This document shows positions 7,307 through 14,403 of a DNA stretch of 18,689 nt, piece by piece; within the stretch, counting starts at the first letter, position 1, and the number at the start of each line of letters is the position of its first letter. This DNA comes from JAVVSR01 sp964604875 (GTDB taxonomy: Bacteria; Bacillota; Clostridia; Christensenellales; CAG-917). The notes beneath the pieces were generated by a model, which saw only the letters and a list, made by a program, of their open reading frames with translations, was not told the origin of the DNA and did no database searches. Made by a program: the position numbers and the translations under genes. The stretch lies in assembly GCA_964604875.1 (NCBI GenBank), contig CAZSAC010000035.1, positions 1 through 18,689 on the forward strand, in the 5' to 3' direction.

Positions 7307-7882
7307 ATGGAAGAACAAATCCCGTCACGTAGACTAAGAAAGAAAAACAATACTCACAAGGCGCTGTTGCATAACGCGAAAAAACTTTTCGAAACCAAGG
7401 GCATCGGGAATGTTACTATCGATGAAATAAGCGAGGCGGCAGACGTTTCCCGTAGCACGTTTTTCACTCACTTTGCCTCTTTAGACGATTTGATTGAGCA
7501 AATTGCCAACGAGGAAATCAACGATTTGGTTGCCGTATGGACAGACAGCGAGGATGAATTTTCAATCACCGCCCTATTGCACAAACTGGTTGACGACACT
7601 ATTCCATATCCCTATCTGACAGGGGAACTTTTAATGCGAGGCATTTTAAGTAAAGGCGAAAGCAGTTTTAATTCGCTTTACAAATTGGCGGAAGACAGGA
7701 TTTCCAGCCACCCCGCCTATCAAAAACCTTTGGAAATTTTCTCGCCCGAAGAATTGTCCGCTTTGCTTTTAGGCTCGTATTTCGGCGTGGTTTTCCAACG
7801 TTTTATTAAAAATAAATCACTCAGCGATGACGCCGAGATGAAAAATACAATCAACAAATTAATTACTTTTTTCAAAAAGTAG
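7307..7882 (+). CDS. TetR/AcrR-family transcriptional regulator
   Basis: This 191-residue protein has a basic N-terminus, a TetR-type DNA-binding domain at about 14-62 with the helix-turn-helix VTIDEISEAADVSRSTFFTHF, and a helical C-terminal ligand-binding region without recognisable signature. Such proteins bind palindromes as dimers and usually leave DNA when a small ligand binds. AGGTGG lies just before the ATG. It is first in a unit with the aminotransferase (12-nt gap), so it most likely controls its own unit and perhaps the facing transketolase operon. The ligand is unknown; an intermediate of the neighbouring pathway is a guess. Confidence 0.9.
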   Translation: MEEQIPSRRLRKKNNTHKALLHNAKKLFETKGIGNVTIDEISEAADVSRSTFFTHFASLDDLIEQIANEEINDLVAVWTDSEDEFSITALLHKLVDDTIPYPYLTGELLMRGILSKGESSFNSLYKLAEDRISSHPAYQKPLEIFSPEELSALLLGSYFGVVFQRFIKNKSLSDDAEMKNTINKLITFFKK

Positions 7883-7894
7883 GAGGAATTTAAT

Positions 7895-9400
7895 ATGAAA
7901 AACGGTTACGCTGCCGATAAGGCGCAATGGCCCAAAGCTCAAAAAATTTATGATGAACTTGCTGAACTCACTTCAAAACCAATCTGGTGCGTTTCCGACG
8001 AAACATACGCCGAGGTTTTAAACCACTTTGATACCAAGTGCTCAAAATCAAAAGAAATTACCACCGAAGCAAAACAATATATCCCCGGTGGCGTTCAACA
8101 TAACCTCGCTTTCAATAAGCCTTTCCCTATTTGCGTTACGAAAGCGCAGGGCGCATATCTCTATGACATCGACGGCAATAAGTATTACGACTTTTTGCAA
8201 GCCGGCGGCCCGACAATTTTGGGGAGCAATTTCCCCGAGGTTCAAGACGAGGCAATTAAGCTGATTAAAGAATGCGGTCCCGTTACAGGCTTATTCCACG
8301 AAGGCGAAATGCTTTTGGCAAAGGAAATCAACAAGCATATGCCCGCCGTTGAAAAATTCAGAATGCTCGGTTCGGGTACCGAGTCTGTTATGGCGGCTAT
8401 GCGTATCGCGCGTTGCGCCACAAAGAAAAAGAGAATTATTAAAGTCGGCGGCGCTTATCACGGCTGGTCCGACCAAATGGTTTACGGCTTGAAAATCCCC
8501 GGAAGCCGTTTCTTGCTTGAAAGCCACGGCATTCCGAAGGGTTGCTATGGCACAACCGACGAAGTTCGCCCTAACGATCTCAAAATGCTTGAGTCAATGC
8601 TCCGCTTAAACAAAATGAAAGGCGGTACAGCGGCAGTTATCGTTGAGCCTGTCGGCCCTGAAAGCGGCACTCGTCCCGTAGATTTTGACTATAATAAGCA
8701 AGCTATGGATTTGGCGCATAAATATGGCGCGTTGTTCATTATGGACGAAGTTGTAACAGGTTTCCGTATCGGTTTAGGCGGCGCCCAAGGCTTCTTTGGC
8801 ATTTCCCCCGACCTCACCATTTTCGGTAAAGTTATCGCCGGCGGATTCCCCTCTGCAGGCGGCGTTGGCGGAAAAGCAGATTACGCAAATCTTATGGCGG
8901 CTGGCGTTGCCACAATGGGACACCGCGCATATGTTGGCGGTACTTTGGCGGCTAACCCACTATCTTCTTACGCAGGCTATTGCTGCATTAAAGCTATTGA
9001 AAAATATAACGCGTGCGAGGTTGCCGGAAACGCGGGTGACCGTCTTGCAAACGGTTTGAAGGAACTTATCAAAAAGCACGGGTTACCTTTCGTTGTTTAT
9101 AACCAAGGCTCCATCGTTCACCTTGAGTGCACAGGCGCAATGAGTTATGATTTCAGCAGTATGTCTTTGCTTAAGAGCGCGGTAGGTTTATTAAAACACA
9201 AACCCGAAATGCTTGCCCGTAAAGTTGCGATGGAAGAAATGGGCGCGGCTTATATGGCAAACGGGATTGTTACTCTTGCGGGCAGTCGTTTATACACTTC
9301 TATGGCTGACACGGACGAAGTCATTGACGGAGCGCTTGCTCAGTTTGACAAAGTCTTCTCGACCGTTACGGATAAATTCACCCGCAGCTTAGAAAAATAA
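7895..9400 (+). CDS. Class III aminotransferase, glutamate-1-semialdehyde aminomutase-like
   Basis: This is a PLP enzyme of aminotransferase class III, 501 residues. Signatures are KAQGAYLYDIDGNKYYDF (83-100), GSGTESVMAAMRIAR (159-173), the cofactor-binding Asp284 in MDEVVTGFR and the likely Schiff-base Lys312 in IFGKVIAGGFP. It resembles glutamate-1-semialdehyde aminomutase, but is about 70 residues longer, with about 55 extra residues at the N-terminus. No haem synthesis genes are nearby, so a role in 5-aminolevulinate formation is unlikely; amination of some other aldehyde or ketone is the better guess. AGGAGG overlaps the stop of the regulator gene, showing cotranscription. A terminator follows at once. 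A second, clearly different member lies at 16382-17671. Confidence 0.88.
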   Translation: MKNGYAADKAQWPKAQKIYDELAELTSKPIWCVSDETYAEVLNHFDTKCSKSKEITTEAKQYIPGGVQHNLAFNKPFPICVTKAQGAYLYDIDGNKYYDFLQAGGPTILGSNFPEVQDEAIKLIKECGPVTGLFHEGEMLLAKEINKHMPAVEKFRMLGSGTESVMAAMRIARCATKKKRIIKVGGAYHGWSDQMVYGLKIPGSRFLLESHGIPKGCYGTTDEVRPNDLKMLESMLRLNKMKGGTAAVIVEPVGPESGTRPVDFDYNKQAMDLAHKYGALFIMDEVVTGFRIGLGGAQGFFGISPDLTIFGKVIAGGFPSAGGVGGKADYANLMAAGVATMGHRAYVGGTLAANPLSSYAGYCCIKAIEKYNACEVAGNAGDRLANGLKELIKKHGLPFVVYNQGSIVHLECTGAMSYDFSSMSLLKSAVGLLKHKPEMLARKVAMEEMGAAYMANGIVTLAGSRLYTSMADTDEVIDGALAQFDKVFSTVTDKFTRSLEK

Positions 9401-9412
9401 TCAAAAAAATTT

Positions 9413-9439
9413 GGGCGGGGTTTTATCCCGCCCTTTTTT
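9413..9439 (+). terminator. Rho-independent terminator between aminotransferase and aldolase genes
   Basis: GGGCGGG (9413-9419) pairs with CCCGCCC (9427-9433) around a 7-nt loop, followed by six T. It is GC-rich and should be strong, yet only 13 nt separate it from the aldolase start, and the ribosome site AGGAG (9442-9446) follows at once. No separate promoter fits in this gap. Confidence 0.88.
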
Positions 9440-9452
9440 ATAGGAGCTAATT

Positions 9453-10106
9453 ATGAATCAAAAATTAGTTGACAATATTATTGCTTACGCTAAACGCGCC
9501 GCAGACATAAAGCTGTGCGGAAAAGGCGTAAATAATATCAGCGTAAAAGAAAGTGAAAATACAATTTATATCACAAAATCAGGGGTTGATTTTGCAAATA
9601 TTAGCGCTAAAGATGTGGTTTCGCTAAATATAAACGACGCTTCGGCTTGCCCTAAAGACTTGCTGGACTCTTTTAATCTTCACTCGCAGGTCTATATCGG
9701 ACGCCCTGACGTTGCATGTATTTTTGTTACTTCTCCAACTGCCTCGGTTGCCGTTGCCTCGCTTAAGGCGACTATCCCACCCGTTTTGGACGATATGGCG
9801 CAAATTGTTGGACCAACAGCCCGCACGGCAAAATCCTTAAAAAATACGGATATCCTAAAGGCGTTGAAAGGTCGTGGCGCATGCCTATTGCCAGACGTTG
9901 GAGTGCTTGCAACAGGCAGGACTATCGATGAAGCCTACACCAACAGCTTGGTTTTGGATAAGGCGGCTCACACCTATATTATGGGCTTTGCGCTTGGCGG
10001 TTGTAAGCCCGTCGGCAAAATCAGCGCATTTTTAGAGCATATCGTTTATCAGAAAAAATACAGCAAGGCAAACCAAGAGGCGCTCTTGGAAGCCGAGAGA
10101 AAGTGA
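9453..10106 (+). CDS. Class II aldolase/adducin-like protein lacking the metal site
   Basis: This 217-residue protein has the class II aldolase/adducin fold signatures: NNIS (27-30) and TKSG (41-44) for phosphate binding, HSQVYIGRPDV (77-87) and the C-terminal GVLATGRTIDEAY. Aligned by eye with the neighbour at 10115-10753, every residue needed for catalysis has changed: the acid-base Glu is Ser73, the HxH zinc pair is Val92 and Ser94, and the third zinc His is Val149. It is therefore unlikely to be an active aldolase. The frame is clean and ends in a coupled overlap with the intact paralogue (GTGA), which argues for a kept function, perhaps a structural or regulatory partner in a mixed oligomer. 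It starts 13 nt after a terminator, with AGGAG upstream of its ATG. Confidence 0.82.
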   Translation: MNQKLVDNIIAYAKRAADIKLCGKGVNNISVKESENTIYITKSGVDFANISAKDVVSLNINDASACPKDLLDSFNLHSQVYIGRPDVACIFVTSPTASVAVASLKATIPPVLDDMAQIVGPTARTAKSLKNTDILKALKGRGACLLPDVGVLATGRTIDEAYTNSLVLDKAAHTYIMGFALGGCKPVGKISAFLEHIVYQKKYSKANQEALLEAERK

Positions 10107-10114
10107 GGCGCAAT

Positions 10115-10753
10115 ATGAAATATTCCGAACAAGAACTTAGACAACAAGTTAAAGACGCCGGCGTTCAAATGCTAAACGAAAATCTCGTTCAAGGCACTTG
10201 GGGCAATATCTCTATCCGTCTTGACGAAAACCGTATGCTGGTTACGCCCTCGGGGTTAGATTATATCTCTCTCAAACCCGAAGATTTACCGATTGTTGAT
10301 ATCCACACCCTAGAATGGACAGGCCCCAAAAAGCCCACCAGCGAACGCAAAATTCACGCCGCTATTATGGCTGCCCGCCCTGAAATAAACGTCGTTTTGC
10401 ACTCTCACCCGACTCAATGCGCGATTATGGCAAGCACCAGACAAACACTTCCTTGCATGAGCGATAAAATGAAAAAGTATGTCGGTGGCGACGCTAAGTG
10501 CGCAAAATACGGCATCGCAGGCACAAAGAAATTGACTAAAAACACTATCGCCGCCATTCAAGGCAAAAACGCGTGTCTTCTTGCAAACCACGGCGTATTC
10601 GCTTGCGGAGCGACACTAGAAGACGCTTTCGAGGCATGCCGCGCAATGGAAGAGGGTTCTCAAGCTTATATTGAACAAAAGACCGTTGAAGCAATGAGCG
10701 CAAAACAATATTCGCCCCAGCTATCCATTGAACTTTTTAAAAAGAAAAAATAA
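10115..10753 (+). CDS. Class II aldolase, fuculose-phosphate aldolase-like
   Basis: This 212-residue member of the class II aldolase family resembles L-fuculose-1-phosphate and related sugar-phosphate aldolases. GNIS (30-33) and TPSG (44-47) form the phosphate site, Glu77 (in TSERKIH) is the expected acid-base, and His96, His98 (LHSHP) and His159 (ANHG) are the zinc ligands. All are present, so activity is likely, usually retro-aldol cleavage to DHAP or a C2/C3 aldehyde; the true substrate is unknown. I start at the ATG at 10115, which has TGAGG upstream; an in-frame GTG at 10103 overlaps the previous stop and is less likely. A strong terminator follows at 10764. Confidence 0.9.
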   Translation: MKYSEQELRQQVKDAGVQMLNENLVQGTWGNISIRLDENRMLVTPSGLDYISLKPEDLPIVDIHTLEWTGPKKPTSERKIHAAIMAARPEINVVLHSHPTQCAIMASTRQTLPCMSDKMKKYVGGDAKCAKYGIAGTKKLTKNTIAAIQGKNACLLANHGVFACGATLEDAFEACRAMEEGSQAYIEQKTVEAMSAKQYSPQLSIELFKKKK

Positions 10754-10763
10754 GCAACTATAC

Positions 10764-10793
10764 AAAAAAAGGACGCAGATGCGTCCTTTTTTT
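10764..10793. terminator. Bidirectional terminator
   Basis: GGACGC (10771-10776) pairs with GCGTCC (10781-10786) around a 4-nt loop. It is flanked by a run of seven A on the left and T on the right, so it can stop transcription both from the aldolases (plus) and from the facing membrane protein gene (minus). Confidence 0.88.
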
Positions 10794-10821
10794 CTACCAT
10801 TTATAAGTTAGAAAATTTTTC

Positions 10822-11976
10822 TTATGCAAGTATAACGGTTTCGTGCCGTTCTTTCTCAATTATATCAATCTGCTCTTTCAGCTTTTTATTGAACATTACA
10901 TATCCCGAGTAAATTATCAACCCCACCGTCTTGACAATTGATTGGAAAATGTCGGTTATGACTATTCCCTGAGCTTGTGTCGAGTCGGGAAACAAAAGCG
11001 TTATCGGCGCAAAGTCCATAACCAAATATACCGCCCCGAATATGACGGCGGCAAGACCCATTCTTCTGTAGATTTGTCCGTAAGTCATATTCTTTTTACA
11101 ACGCAGACACATCAAAATACCAACAACCACTATGCCTATGGCAGAAACAATTTCAATCACCTCATACGCGATGAAAAAGCCGTTAGAATATTCAGAAAAC
11201 ATACCCGAAAACCACTTTATTATGCGCAATACAACCACGTGGGCGAGCATTAACCAAAACCCGATTTTTGCCAGTCGCACCATAATAGGCTCAAACTCCA
11301 CCTCGTCGCGGATATGTCTTCCTTCAAAGCTTGATATATGTTTTTTCTTGTGAATTGAGTGTGTAATGAAAATCGAATATTCCAATAATACCCTAACGAT
11401 TAAAGTTGTCAATCCTATGTCAAGCAGCATTCCGCCAAAACCAAATACTCCGAATACGCCTCTGAACAGAATGATGTTTGTGCTGAAATTGAAAAATGTC
11501 ATCATAACTGCAGATATAATCGACGATATTGCTATGGCGTAAAAAACTCTTGTTTGAAAATGCTTGTCTCTGTGGTTTATAATGGCTAAACAAGCCCCGA
11601 TAATGCCTATAGCCAACTGCAACGAAACAAAAGCCGACGCAATCGGACTATAATAATCATTAAATAGGTCAACAGACGAAAGAGTGTTATAGTTTTCAAC
11701 ATTTAGGTGAAAAAGAATTAAAGAAAGGCTTATCATACCTGCGGCAATATATAACGCTTTGGGAACGCTTTTTAGCGGCTTATAATTTTTAAAATCAATG
11801 TATCCGCCAAAAAAAGCAAGCAAAAACACAATAAAACAAACTAAATTTATTATTCGGGCAACCGAAACGCTCTCCACGGTTAGGGTTACAATCAAAGCCA
11901 CCGCGCCTGTCGCAAGCACAACCGCCCAGTATAAATACAACAATTTTGGGTTTTTTAATTGAATTGTTTTTACCAT
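10822..11976 (-). CDS. Multi-pass membrane protein of unknown function
   Basis: I do not recognise this 384-residue protein. It is very hydrophobic with about ten predicted membrane helices, roughly at residues 14-34, 38-58, 72-91, 110-130, 142-163, 172-198, 233-253, 268-290, 306-326 and 338-362. A charged cytoplasmic-type loop (HKKKHISSFEGRHIRDEVEFEP) sits in the middle and the C-terminal tail is charged (KKLKEQIDIIEKERHE). No transporter or enzyme motif is visible. AGGAG precedes the ATG. It has its own promoter and is transcribed toward the aldolases, which it meets at a shared terminator. It could be a sensor or transporter for the pathway, but nothing in the sequence proves this. Confidence 0.8.
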   Translation of the reverse strand: MVKTIQLKNPKLLYLYWAVVLATGAVALIVTLTVESVSVARIINLVCFIVFLLAFFGGYIDFKNYKPLKSVPKALYIAAGMISLSLILFHLNVENYNTLSSVDLFNDYYSPIASAFVSLQLAIGIIGACLAIINHRDKHFQTRVFYAIAISSIISAVMMTFFNFSTNIILFRGVFGVFGFGGMLLDIGLTTLIVRVLLEYSIFITHSIHKKKHISSFEGRHIRDEVEFEPIMVRLAKIGFWLMLAHVVVLRIIKWFSGMFSEYSNGFFIAYEVIEIVSAIGIVVVGILMCLRCKKNMTYGQIYRRMGLAAVIFGAVYLVMDFAPITLLFPDSTQAQGIVITDIFQSIVKTVGLIIYSGYVMFNKKLKEQIDIIEKERHETVILA

Positions 11977-11992
11977 ATTGCTCCTAATGTTA

Positions 11993-12021
11993 AGTTTATC
12001 ACAGAAACCCGTTATTTACAA
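11993..12021 (-). promoter_or_regulatory. Probable promoter of the membrane protein gene
   Basis: On the minus strand -35 TTGTAA (12016-12021), 17-bp spacer and -10 TAAACT (11993-11998), with TG placed for an extended -10. It lies just upstream of the ribosome site of the gene. Confidence 0.5.
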
Positions 12022-12091
12022 AACAATATGAAAAGTTTTTTTGCAGAATTTTTTTATGGTTTTGAGGCAAACTAAGGCTTGGAGAACTTAT

Positions 12092-12583
12092 ATGACAAAC
12101 CTAAAACTTTTAAGCATATGTTTTTTAATCCTATTTGCGCCTGTTGCGTTTTATTTTGAAATAGTCAATTTTGCCCCTCTCGACTATATAACTGATACGC
12201 AACTGCATTTTTATGAGGACAGAGTCGCTCACGAAAAAGTGGTTACACATTTAAGCTCGGCAGAAGTTGAGGCTCAGGCAAAAAAATACGGCGCAACGGT
12301 TGCCGCCTATAAAAACTCTTTAATAATTCAGCACGCAATAAAAAATATCGGATTGACAATGTCTGTTGCCGAAATCTTGCAACTATCCGATTATGAAATT
12401 ATAAAGCTTTCCCGCCAATATTTTGCTTGGCTTAAAACGCAGATGAGCGAGGAAGAATTTAAGCAACTGCGCAGCGATTTTTTGGCTACCTTTAAAACCA
12501 CTCCCCAAAACACGACTCACCCGATTGTCGGGTTGCTTATCTTGCAACGTTATTTTGCGGGTTTCCCTCTCTCCACTTTATAA
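12092..12583 (+). CDS. Small membrane-anchored protein of unknown function
   Basis: I do not recognise this 163-residue protein. Residues 4-24 form a membrane helix or signal anchor (LLSICFLILFAPVAFYF), followed by a mostly charged, probably helical region of about 130 residues outside the membrane, with no cysteine after residue 10. I start at the ATG at 12092 because GGAGA lies 6 nt before it and the hydrophobic segment then sits at the N-terminus; the frame extends upstream to a TTG at 12041 without support. No convincing promoter is seen. It is divergent from the membrane protein gene. Its last 47 nt overlap the 3' end of the dehydrogenase gene on the other strand, and no terminator separates them. 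Confidence 0.65.
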   Translation: MTNLKLLSICFLILFAPVAFYFEIVNFAPLDYITDTQLHFYEDRVAHEKVVTHLSSAEVEAQAKKYGATVAAYKNSLIIQHAIKNIGLTMSVAEILQLSDYEIIKLSRQYFAWLKTQMSEEEFKQLRSDFLATFKTTPQNTTHPIVGLLILQRYFAGFPLSTL

Positions 12584-13475
12584 AGTTTTCCACAACTTTT
12601 TCTATCAGCCTTTCCCTCGTTTCATAGGGCGCCCAAGCAATATGCGGTGTTAATACACAGTTTTTTGCCTTTAAAAGTGGGTTTTGAACATAGATTGGCT
12701 CTTTTGATACCACATCTAAATAAGCTTTTGCAATTACGTTTTGATTTAGCGCGTCTGCCAAATCCTGCTCGGCGACAAGCCCTCCTCGCGCGGTATTTAT
12801 AAAAACCGCCGACGGTTTCATATAGCTTATTGTTTTTTTGCATATAAGCCCGGCATTGTCTGCTGTTAATGGACAATGCAACGAGATATAATCGGATTGC
12901 TCAAGCAAAGTTTTTATATCAACAGAGCCCTCTTTAGGCGTTTTGGCGGTATATAGCACATTCATTTTAAAGGCTTTTGCAAGCTCCGCCACCCGTTTAC
13001 CGATTGCGCCATACCCAATTATCCCTAAAGTTTTGCCAACCAACTCCACCAACGGACGTTTCCAAAAACAAAAATCGGGGGAATAATTCCACTCTCCGTT
13101 ATGCACAGAGTCGTTGTGAATTGCTACGCTTGACGCATAGTCCAAAATATATGCAAAAACCATTTGCGCTACGCTGTCCGTGGAATACGCCGGCACGTTT
13201 GCGACCACAATGCCCTTTTCTTTGGCGCATACAATATCTACAACGTTATAGCCCGTTGCAAATATTCCGATATATTTTAAATTTGGGCAAGCCTCCATAA
13301 CCGCGCGGTCAATGACAACTTTGTTTAAAAAAATGGCTTCTGCGTCGCCTATTCTTGCAACGGTATCTTCTGCCGACGTCCTGTCGTACACCGTGATGTC
13401 GCCCAGATTATTAAATTTGTCCCAAGTTAAGTCGTCTCCGACAACGGTGCGCCCGTCAAGTATAACAATTTTCAT
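12537..13475 (-). CDS. D-2-hydroxyacid dehydrogenase, glycerate dehydrogenase/hydroxypyruvate reductase-like
   Basis: This 312-residue enzyme belongs to the D-isomer-specific 2-hydroxyacid dehydrogenases, which interconvert 2-ketoacids and D-2-hydroxyacids with NAD(P)H. The Rossmann motif GYGAIG is at 154-159 and the catalytic set is complete: Arg230 (NTARGG), Glu259 (SKEPI) and His278 (TPHIAWAP). ATGYNVVD (73-80) and HIAWAP are typical of the glycerate dehydrogenase/hydroxypyruvate reductase branch. After the second beta strand (VLYTAK, 173-178) the usual NAD-selecting Asp is replaced by Thr, with Lys close by, which may favour NADPH. I start at 13475, which has GGAGGA upstream. It follows the SCP2-like gene of the transketolase operon on the same strand, separated by a terminator. 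Confidence 0.9.
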   Translation of the reverse strand: MKIVILDGRTVVGDDLTWDKFNNLGDITVYDRTSAEDTVARIGDAEAIFLNKVVIDRAVMEACPNLKYIGIFATGYNVVDIVCAKEKGIVVANVPAYSTDSVAQMVFAYILDYASSVAIHNDSVHNGEWNYSPDFCFWKRPLVELVGKTLGIIGYGAIGKRVAELAKAFKMNVLYTAKTPKEGSVDIKTLLEQSDYISLHCPLTADNAGLICKKTISYMKPSAVFINTARGGLVAEQDLADALNQNVIAKAYLDVVSKEPIYVQNPLLKAKNCVLTPHIAWAPYETRERLIEKVVENFIKWREGNPQNNVAR

Positions 13476-13494
13476 TTTTCCTCCATATAGCAAA

Positions 13495-13526
13495 GACAAG
13501 CCATAGAATTATGGTTTGGCTTTGTC
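13495..13526 (-). promoter_or_regulatory. Leader inverted repeat and -35-like box before the dehydrogenase gene
   Basis: GACAAAGCC and GGCTTGTC on the minus strand can pair with one bulged base around a 15-nt loop, or as a shorter CCAT/ATGG hairpin. A perfect TTGACA box (13523-13528) overlaps its upstream arm, but the matching -10 (TATGGC, 17 bp further) is poor. It lies between the operon terminator and the dehydrogenase ribosome site, so it is either the promoter and operator of that gene or a leader element. Confidence 0.35.
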
Positions 13527-13535
13527 AAAATGTAA

Positions 13536-13559
13536 AAGACGGGCAAAAACGCCCGTCTT
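13536..13559 (-). terminator. Rho-independent terminator of the transketolase operon
   Basis: AAGACGGGC (13536-13544) and GCCCGTCTT (13551-13559) form a perfect 9-bp stem with a 6-nt loop, followed on the minus strand by TTACATTTTG. It lies 11 nt past the stop of the last operon gene. Confidence 0.82.
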
Positions 13560-13570
13560 ATAAAATTATA

Positions 13571-14401
13571 TTACTTATTGTCTGCTAGGTAAGTGCCTTG
13601 AGCATAATACGCAACCGTAAACAAAAGATTGCTCAGCGCTGCGCCAAATTCGGGCGCGCCCTCAACGGCAAGATATCCCTTTTGCATATAGGGTATCATT
13701 TCCGCCTTGCTCATAAGAATTTCCAATGCGTGTTCCGCGCTGTCAAACCTCATACACATAAACGGGGCCGTACGTTTGCATTCTCCTCTTGCAGAAACAG
13801 TTTCACCCTTTCTAACGCGGATATGCGCCTGCAATTCCTCTTTCCCTGTGACTGCGAAAGCATAGACGCGGTCGGGGCTGGGTTCAGTAAACGCCTTAAC
13901 GTCGGGATGTTCCACCCTGTTAAGTTGGCTTACGCCTGTCGTTAGAAGATAGAAATATAATCTAACGGTCCATTCTCTGTCATACTCGGTCTTGGGAACG
14001 TCTGTAGCTTGCAATAAGCCCGCCATTCTCAACAATACCATCATAATGGAAAGGAATGTCCCAAAGTGCGCGATTGCCCCTTTCATCTTAGGCAACGGCA
14101 TACCTTTTCCCGTGAAGAAAAGGATAAATTTTTGTACCGATGAAAACTCCAACTCGATGTCAGGCTTTTGGTGGGTTATCCCTGCGTAGGTTGTCCACTT
14201 TCCGTCCTTGACAACGAAGTGCGTTGAAAGTTTCCCCGTCTTTTTGAAACCCTCATCCAATACGCTAATTTGGAAAACAAAGTCTTTACCCTTAAATTTT
14301 TTAGAATATTTAGGGTCGTTTTCGGCAATAGCTTTGGCCAAGGGAATCGCAGAGAAGAAGAAAACCCTCAATGCGTATTTATCGCCTTGTGTCATTGCCA
14401 T
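13571..14401 (-). CDS. SCP2-like lipid-binding protein (operon's last gene)
   Basis: This 276-residue protein looks like two SCP2 (sterol carrier protein 2)-like units in tandem, about 35-125 and 165-270. The first shows a beta-sheet part ending in DIELEFSSVQKFILFFTGKG and a hydrophobic helix (FLSIMMVLLRMAGLL). The second has the ending MRFDSAEHALEILMSK with a closing YLAVEGAPEFGAALSNLL. SCP2 domains hold lipids or other hydrophobic ligands in a tunnel; the ligand here is unknown. There is no signal peptide, so it acts in the cytoplasm. The ATG lies 2 nt after the transketolase C-half stop, with GAGGTG upstream. A relative of similar build is the first gene of the same operon (17685-18440). 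The family call is by pattern, not by search. Confidence 0.65.
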   Translation of the reverse strand: MAMTQGDKYALRVFFFSAIPLAKAIAENDPKYSKKFKGKDFVFQISVLDEGFKKTGKLSTHFVVKDGKWTTYAGITHQKPDIELEFSSVQKFILFFTGKGMPLPKMKGAIAHFGTFLSIMMVLLRMAGLLQATDVPKTEYDREWTVRLYFYLLTTGVSQLNRVEHPDVKAFTEPSPDRVYAFAVTGKEELQAHIRVRKGETVSARGECKRTAPFMCMRFDSAEHALEILMSKAEMIPYMQKGYLAVEGAPEFGAALSNLLFTVAYYAQGTYLADNK

Positions 14402-14403
14402 AA

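Noticed and set aside
7895..9400. Calling the aminotransferase hemL
   Set aside because: The extra N-terminal region, the length of 501 residues and the lack of tetrapyrrole genes make that symbol unsafe.
9453..10106. First aldolase paralogue as a decaying pseudogene
   Set aside because: The frame is intact, the ribosome site is good, phosphate-site and fold motifs are kept, and translation appears linked to the next gene.
10103..10114. GTG start of the intact aldolase overlapping the previous stop
   Set aside because: The in-frame ATG at 10115 has TGAGG at proper distance and gives a normal N-terminus; the GTG adds only four residues. It cannot be fully excluded.
12041..12091. TTG start for the small membrane-anchored protein
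   Set aside because: There is no ribosome site, and it would bury the hydrophobic anchor 20 residues inside; ATG at 12092 follows GGAGA.
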